The notes below the pieces were generated by a model. That model was not told where the DNA came from. It saw only the letters and a list, made by a program, of their open reading frames with translations, and ran no database searches. The position numbers were made by a program, and so were the translations under genes. From Henckelia pumila (lineage: Eukaryota > Streptophyta > Magnoliopsida > Lamiales > Gesneriaceae), in contig NC_133122.1 in NCBI RefSeq assembly GCF_033568475.1, positions 141,367,402-141,431,401 of the forward strand: a DNA stretch of 64,000 bases, written 5' to 3'. Below are positions 58,869-64,000 of this stretch, one piece after another. Position 1 is the first letter of the stretch. Every line of letters starts with the position of its first letter.

Positions 58869-60250
58869 TGTGAAGCCACGGTTATATGCATGTACTTGAA
58901 GGCAAAAGTTGTAACTCTATCAGTCATATAAAAGAAAATGTAACTGATGGTATAATGATATTGAATTTCAAAATAAAAAGGGGCAAGAACCAACTGAACA
59001 TAAGGAATGGTAACAGTCACAATGATGGAGAGTAGTGACTGTTGAAACTGATGGATTATGCTGTCAATTTCGAAATTCATGCTGCATGTAATAGTAAAAA
59101 ATGTAACAGCCACAATAATGGAAAATGATGGCTGTTAATATTAGTTATTGGCCATGAATGGGAGGCCCTTCAGCTGCTTATTACACCTATAAATAGTGGC
59201 AGATTCAGAAGGGAAATCACACCATTTTCGAGTACAAAAACTGAGTGAAACACTGCACATTTTTGAGTTCCAACCTTCTGCCACTTTCGAAGCATAGCAG
59301 AAGCAGCACCAGTTTGATAGCAGCAGTTCGAGCAGATTCCTATCCAAAGTTTGAGCAAGGTTTTTGTCCCAGTTTCAAAGCAAGCACTCTGTTCTATTGT
59401 TGAAGAAGTTTTTTGCTCACGTTTGAGGCTTACCATCAACATCAGTTTCTGCACGATTTTCTTACAAATCACTTAAGGTAAGAGGGCTTATATTTACGTA
59501 TGTTTTTAAAAAAACGTTCATGATCTTGTTTGTGAAAACTCAATCGTACATCGTCTGGTTCATATTTCTTTGAATTTCGTACATGTTTATTCCATGAAAC
59601 TCCTTGTTATGCACTGTTAGAATTCGACTTAAGAAGTGGATAAGGAATTCCAAAAATATGATAAGATATGATATGGCCCTGATGCGGTGGGTTATAATAA
59701 CCGTTTAAGGCCTCGTCCTCTTAGAGGAGTAACAATTAGGGATTGATCAGTAGCCATGATTAACAAGATGAATAACAGTGCTATGTCTAAGTTTATGTTT
59801 CATTCATGATATATGTTCATGCTCAGTTTCAAGTTTTGCCTTGTCTTTATTTATGTTGCGACATGTGTTGGAACATGCTCCCTTTGAACTCCTATGTATC
59901 TGTATATTCAACATTTGCATGTACGATTGGCCCCCTCTTGCTGATTGTTTTCCAAAACACTCATCCCCCTTACTTCCCTTCCCAGATACCGAAGAGCATT
60001 TGGATGACGATGAGCAACACGCATTCAGGGGTTGGTGATCAAGTCTAAAATTATGGAAATGCTAGCAGTCTTATTAGTTTTATTATCTTTTACGTTTCTC
60101 TTCCGCTATTGTCATGTTTTGATATTGTAAAGACATTTCTGAATTTGTAAAAGACTGGTTGAAGGCTATTTATACACTACATGGCTTGTTGTTTTATGAT
60201 TTAAAATTGTTAACAACGCCGATGCTGCGTTCCGATCTCGGGGCGTGACA
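58869..60250 (+). repeat. 3' LTR of the second Tekay-like element
   Basis: 1382 bp with intact TG...CA ends. Followed by ATTCG. Confidence 0.9.
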
Positions 60251-60254
60251 ATTC

Positions 60255-60770
60255 GGGCAAAGTGATGAATACAAAAGTTGTAGCCCTTGATCTTAGCTTT
60301 CCAACGCCATAAAATATCACTCAATTTGAATTTCATATGCGAAATATGCTCAAAATATCATAGCTGCTCAAAAACAGTTGAGCACAAAAGCAGTTGAGTG
60401 TATATGGTAAGTTGAGTATTATATCGCTCGATTCGTTGATTTTTGGGTAAAGTGATAAACATGAAAGTTATATTCCTTTCTCTTAGATTTCCACGGAATC
60501 AAGAATCACTCCATTTCGAGTTTATATGAGGGAGATATGCTCGAAATACTAGACTATGCTAGAAATTCTGTTATGTAGAATTTCAGTTCCAAACTAGTAA
60601 ATTCAATGCAGTGTAGCAGCTTCTTATGCTAAGATTCAAATTTCGACTTGTGAATATCATTTGTTAGCTTTTCAACGTATGCTGAATCGTTCCATTTGGA
60701 TAATCGAGCTAAAAGATATAACCAAAATACTAGAACTGTCCAAGGTAAACTGATGATGTGTTCTTGCTCG
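60255..60770 (+). repeat. diverged ~185-190-bp tandem repeats
   Basis: Three copies are recognisable by tta(g)c/attttcca-cg, then atcactc(a/c)atttg and gaaatatgctc(a/g)aaata text, aligned near 60280, 60470 and 60655. The units span the site where the second Tekay element inserted. Confidence 0.65.
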
Positions 60771-60979
60771 ACTGATGCAATTCAGTTTGGTGTTGCGACG
60801 TCAGTTTGATCTAGATAACATCCGTTTTTGCTCAAAGCTGCATTTTTTTTAATTTTAACTCAAATCGGATTGTTTCAGATGATGTGCTTTGAATTGTCTT
60901 TGACACGTCGAGTATCTCATCACTTCAAATAGCATTTCAGTTTTGATCTTTTGACTACTTGATATTTGTAATATTATCA

Positions 60980-63900
60980 TATATTGTGAGAACGTTCTAA
61001 CCTTTTATTTAATTAATCCGAGAATTTACTTTTCACTATTATTTTTAACATGTTATATATATATATATGTAGGTAGGTAGAAAATTATATAAATGTTATA
61101 TTTGATCTTATCCCAAAACGTAAAATGACGATATACTTATAGGTGAGGATAAGAAACAAGCGTGCTTTGGGCAACCAAAAATCTTATAAAAATGAAAGGG
61201 TTTGTTTCCCTGCAATCATCTTTTGCTTTTGCTTTCTTTTGTTTTTCGTCGCTCACTTTATCATTTACGTACTCTCAAACATTCCTATCTTCATTTCTCG
61301 GCTTTCGGGATTCATATTCATTCAAAGTCCTTGACTCCATATTATTCCATTTCCATTTCTTTTCTTTTTTCCATTTAATTTTTGTTGCCTGACCCCCTCT
61401 ATAGACTATATATATATATATAATAGAAATCAGCAACTGAAATTACAAATATCACTTAAACATCACACATTTTTTATACATTACACGCCATTTAACTATC
61501 GAAAATAAAATGTTATATCACGATGTCTGAGCAATTAGACCGGTGTCTTTTTCTCCACGTAATCCTAATGCGGCTTGACATAATGTAAATGTGAACAAGG
61601 TCACATCGGCCCTCTAAATGGAAAAAAAAATTAATTAAAATTTAAAACTGAAATTTAACACTAAGGACTAAAATCCCAATTATGAAACAAACACACATAA
61701 ACATAATTGCGATTTTTCACGTTGGCATATGGTTAACATTGTTCTTATATATCAAACACTACTAATATATATGACCTAATTACAATCTCAAGCATGTATT
61801 CACATATAATTTAAAATATATATATACGTAATATAATGATCTCATGATCAAAATTTTTCTAATTCTACCGGCGGTTAATGAATGGGTAATTATTAAAAGT
61901 TTTTTTAAAAAAGGGTAGAAATTAAAAAGAAAAGATATGTGGGATGCTCTTTTTGCCACTGAAATCTAAGAGGGTAGTGATTAAAGGTCGGGGGGGTGAC
62001 CCGTAAAGCAAAGAAAGTGAGAGATAATTAGGAAAAAGGGGGAAATAAAGTATGTTCTTTTATTACTTTATAAATATATTGCTATTATTTCTCCGATTCA
62101 CATTGTATGGTATGTAATTTTGCATGCAAATCGATGACACCCATCATCATTGCTGCCCCCTAATCTTTATGTTTTTTGGAGGGCTCGGATCCCAATAAAT
62201 ATACATGAAATCATTCTCCCCCAATCTTTTATTGTATTTCATTCTCTCTAGTCTACCACCATACATGCCAGCTTTTTGAATTTAATTCCCATCTTTTGGA
62301 CCCCATTCACTTTGTGGGAATTATAAATCCAAATCTCCAACATATATATTATTGAAATATTATATTATTGGAAAGGACATATATATATACATATAAAAGA
62401 AAAAAAGAGGACATATATGCATGCATGTCCTTGCATTAATGAAGAAGTGGCATGCCATGCAATCCAGTCAAGTCTCACTCTCCCATTTATGACTAACTAG
62501 TATTTTAAGTGGGTGGGATATTTATCGTGTACATTTGTTATTTTTGGTTTTTAATTAGTTCTTCGTTAATTAATTTCATTTTTTTATTTTAATCATTTCT
62601 TATTAAATTGTTTTTGTGACACTGAAAAATATTTATAGTGTACATTGTTTATGTTCCCAATGTCACACTTGTAAATTTCCGGTGAAAGAGTCTAAATTGA
62701 AGGGGAGAAGAAGAGGTACAAATTAGTTGATTAAAACTATGGATTGAACTATAATATAATTATAAATTATAAATGAAAAAAAATGTGCAAGTTACGTAAC
62801 AAAAAAAATATTGTTTATGAACAAATTTTTACATTAAGTAAAGTTTGAGGAAATGTGGGTAACATCGGACACATGACGGCATTTACTATTTTAGTTCGAG
62901 CATGATCAACATATTAATTATTTAAAAGACCTGTTTTTATCTTTTATGAGTTAGTTATTTTGATTTTTTTAACTTTCTAAATTTACACAGTCTCGATCGC
63001 GAGAAAAATACGATCGAGCTTGATGAGGGTCAATCGTGGGTTGAGTGTCTACGACTAATATTACAATAGGGTTTGAGAGAGCTTATAGAAAGCATTTAAC
63101 AACTTTTTTTCGTAAAATTTTCACTAAATTTAAAAAGTTTGTGAAAAAAAAAAACTGAAAAGTATTTCCTATAAATTGTCTCAAACAACAACCTAACTAA
63201 ATAGACTGATCTGTTTTAAAAGTTTGTGTGTTAATTTATAATAAATTGGTCTTACGTTGTGTCTGTTTCCTAAGTTGAAAATTTTGACAATTACAAGTTC
63301 CTAAATTCAAACATATATATGGACTATTCGGATCAAGACTTTTGGTCAAACCAGTATATGCATATATACACATGACTTCTTTTGTGAACTTTTTTCCCTA
63401 TTTAAAATCCACTTTTTGCAGTATTACAAAATATATATTAATTCAGGAAAAATTTAATTGAAATAATGATAACGTAACCTGTGTTCCGTGTGTAATAGTG
63501 TCTGAATGGAGGAATATAATGGATGGATGTGTTGGGATTGGAATAGACGTGTGTCCTAATTCCTGCATTGTCTGTGATGAATCCAAAATAATTACAATAA
63601 TTGAACAAAAAAACAAAAACAATATGGACAAAATAAAGCATTCGCAGTTCTGTCATTGGTCGATTTGCTCAATCAAACAATTTTATTGAACATCATATAA
63701 AATTGTATACTACTGAAAAAGTACTCCATTTTGCTTCCACTATTTTAAGAATCCAGTCTATGCGCTCAGACAGGCATGTTAGAATACCAGGAATTTATAC
63801 GGTTTAATATTTTCTGTTTTTCTAAAACCCAAAAAAAATTAAAATATAAATTTTAGGAAAAATTGCATTTTTTTAAAAAAAATTCTTATATTTATCTCTT

Positions 63901-64000
63901 TCTGATTCTTGCCATCAATCAAAGTTCAATCTCAGTCTCATATTTTTGGCACCCAGAAAAAAAAAAAGATACGGATCGTAACTTAAAATGAACATAGAAA
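60980..64000. other. intergenic, no gene supported
   Basis: AT-rich DNA with short (TA)n runs (about 61056-61070 and 61408-61422). The frame near 61162-61392 on the plus strand is a Phe/Ser-rich low-complexity reading with no relative that I know. Some GC-richer text (61975-62010, 62150-62200) could be promoter DNA of a gene beyond the window, but I see no exon. Confidence 0.45.

Larger units (their letters stand above)
44566..60250 (+). mobile_element. second Tekay-like chromovirus, interrupted by a LARD
   Basis: LTRs 44566-45944 and 58869-60250 begin TGTGAAGCC and end GGGGCGTGA(C/T)A. Flanks are ATTCA and ATTCG; the nearby tandem-repeat copy at 60431-60452 (gttgatttttgggtaaag) supports ATTCG as the original, so one base has mutated. 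iMet primer site at 45951, polypurine-rich aaggtgggaggaa before the right LTR. Order is extra ORF, gag, protease, RT, RNase H, integrase, chromodomain. Integrase is split by 50753-57837. Element without the insert is about 8.6 kb. Confidence 0.9.
43435..60979 (+). mobile_element. old LTR (related to the 6289 solo LTR), split by nested insertion
   Basis: Left part 43435-44565 and right part 60251-~60979. The left part shares layout with the solo LTR at 6289: gggtgaatacac near the start, cctacgtc ... cggaaggat ... actagaa-actttg ... gactaggactt. Candidate ends tgataa (43435) and ttatca (60974-60979) are inverse, but I found no target duplication, so the limits are tentative. All of 44566-60250 is a later insertion. 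Confidence 0.5.

Noticed and set aside
43435-60979. Reading the tgataa/ttatca ends as a proven LTR pair
   Set aside because: The six-base inverse is short and no flanking duplication was found, so boundaries are reported only as tentative.
61143-61392. Plus-strand Phe/Ser-rich frames that look like a signal peptide
   Set aside because: T-rich low-complexity sequence, no conserved downstream domain, two overlapping frames equally open.
1-64000. Bacterial-type features (operons, CRISPR arrays, integrons) and rRNA genes
   Set aside because: No such signals were seen. The many regular short repeats are microsatellites or LTR parts; the sequence is clearly plant nuclear.

Overview
This window is plant nuclear DNA, almost certainly from a eudicot. 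It is AT-rich, carries a plant-specific intron-containing SMXL gene and is dominated by nested plant LTR retrotransposons (Athila, two Tekay-like chromoviruses, a Copia element). I cannot name the species from sequence alone. Only two host genes are convincing: a 68-residue Cys-rich protein gene (1408-1614, minus) and a three-exon SMXL4/SMXL5-type gene (27725-31524, minus, 1012 residues). Nothing here looks prokaryotic: there are no operons, CRISPR arrays or rRNA genes.

Layout. 1-5600: the small gene with its TATA region, a 164-bp inverted-repeat element beside a (TA)n run, and a ~2-kb non-autonomous Helitron (3247-5238). About 5600-23850: a decayed Athila-type element. Its 5' LTR was hit by another LTR element that survives as a solo LTR (6289-7560, target duplication CCTTT). 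Its integrase was split by a complete Tekay-like element in minus orientation (13192-23370, target duplication ATATC). 23850-27700: intergenic, with a ~389-bp tandem duplication. 27725-31524: the SMXL gene. 33456-39825: a very young Copia element (282-bp LTRs differing at one base, target duplication GTTCT), about 1.9 kb upstream of the SMXL start codon. 39830-43430: microsatellites, two further ~164-bp inverted-repeat elements and a Helitron 3' terminus. About 43435-60980: a three-level nest. An old LTR related to the 6289 solo LTR was interrupted by a second Tekay-like element (44566-60250). That element's integrase was then interrupted by a non-coding LTR element of LARD type (50753-57837, target duplication CTTAC). 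60980-64000: AT-rich DNA with no gene that I can support.

Most notable points. (1) A 210-bp stretch with GT/AG ends lies between gag and protease of the minus-strand Tekay element; removing it restores the reading frame, so it is a candidate retrotransposon intron. (2) The second Tekay-like element carries an additional, frameshifted coiled-coil/acidic-tail ORF between its LTR and gag. (3) A LARD-like element has ~4.2 kb of interior without coding potential and an array of GGAGG(C/A)TCCGAA units just upstream of its LTR TATA box. (4) Three different ~164-bp hairpin elements all sit in (TA)n tracts. (5) Many premature stops in the retrotransposons are TGG-to-TGA or CGA-to-TGA, the pattern expected of methylated-cytosine decay. 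All boundaries, duplications and splice sites were read by eye; clade names rest on motif recognition, not on a search.
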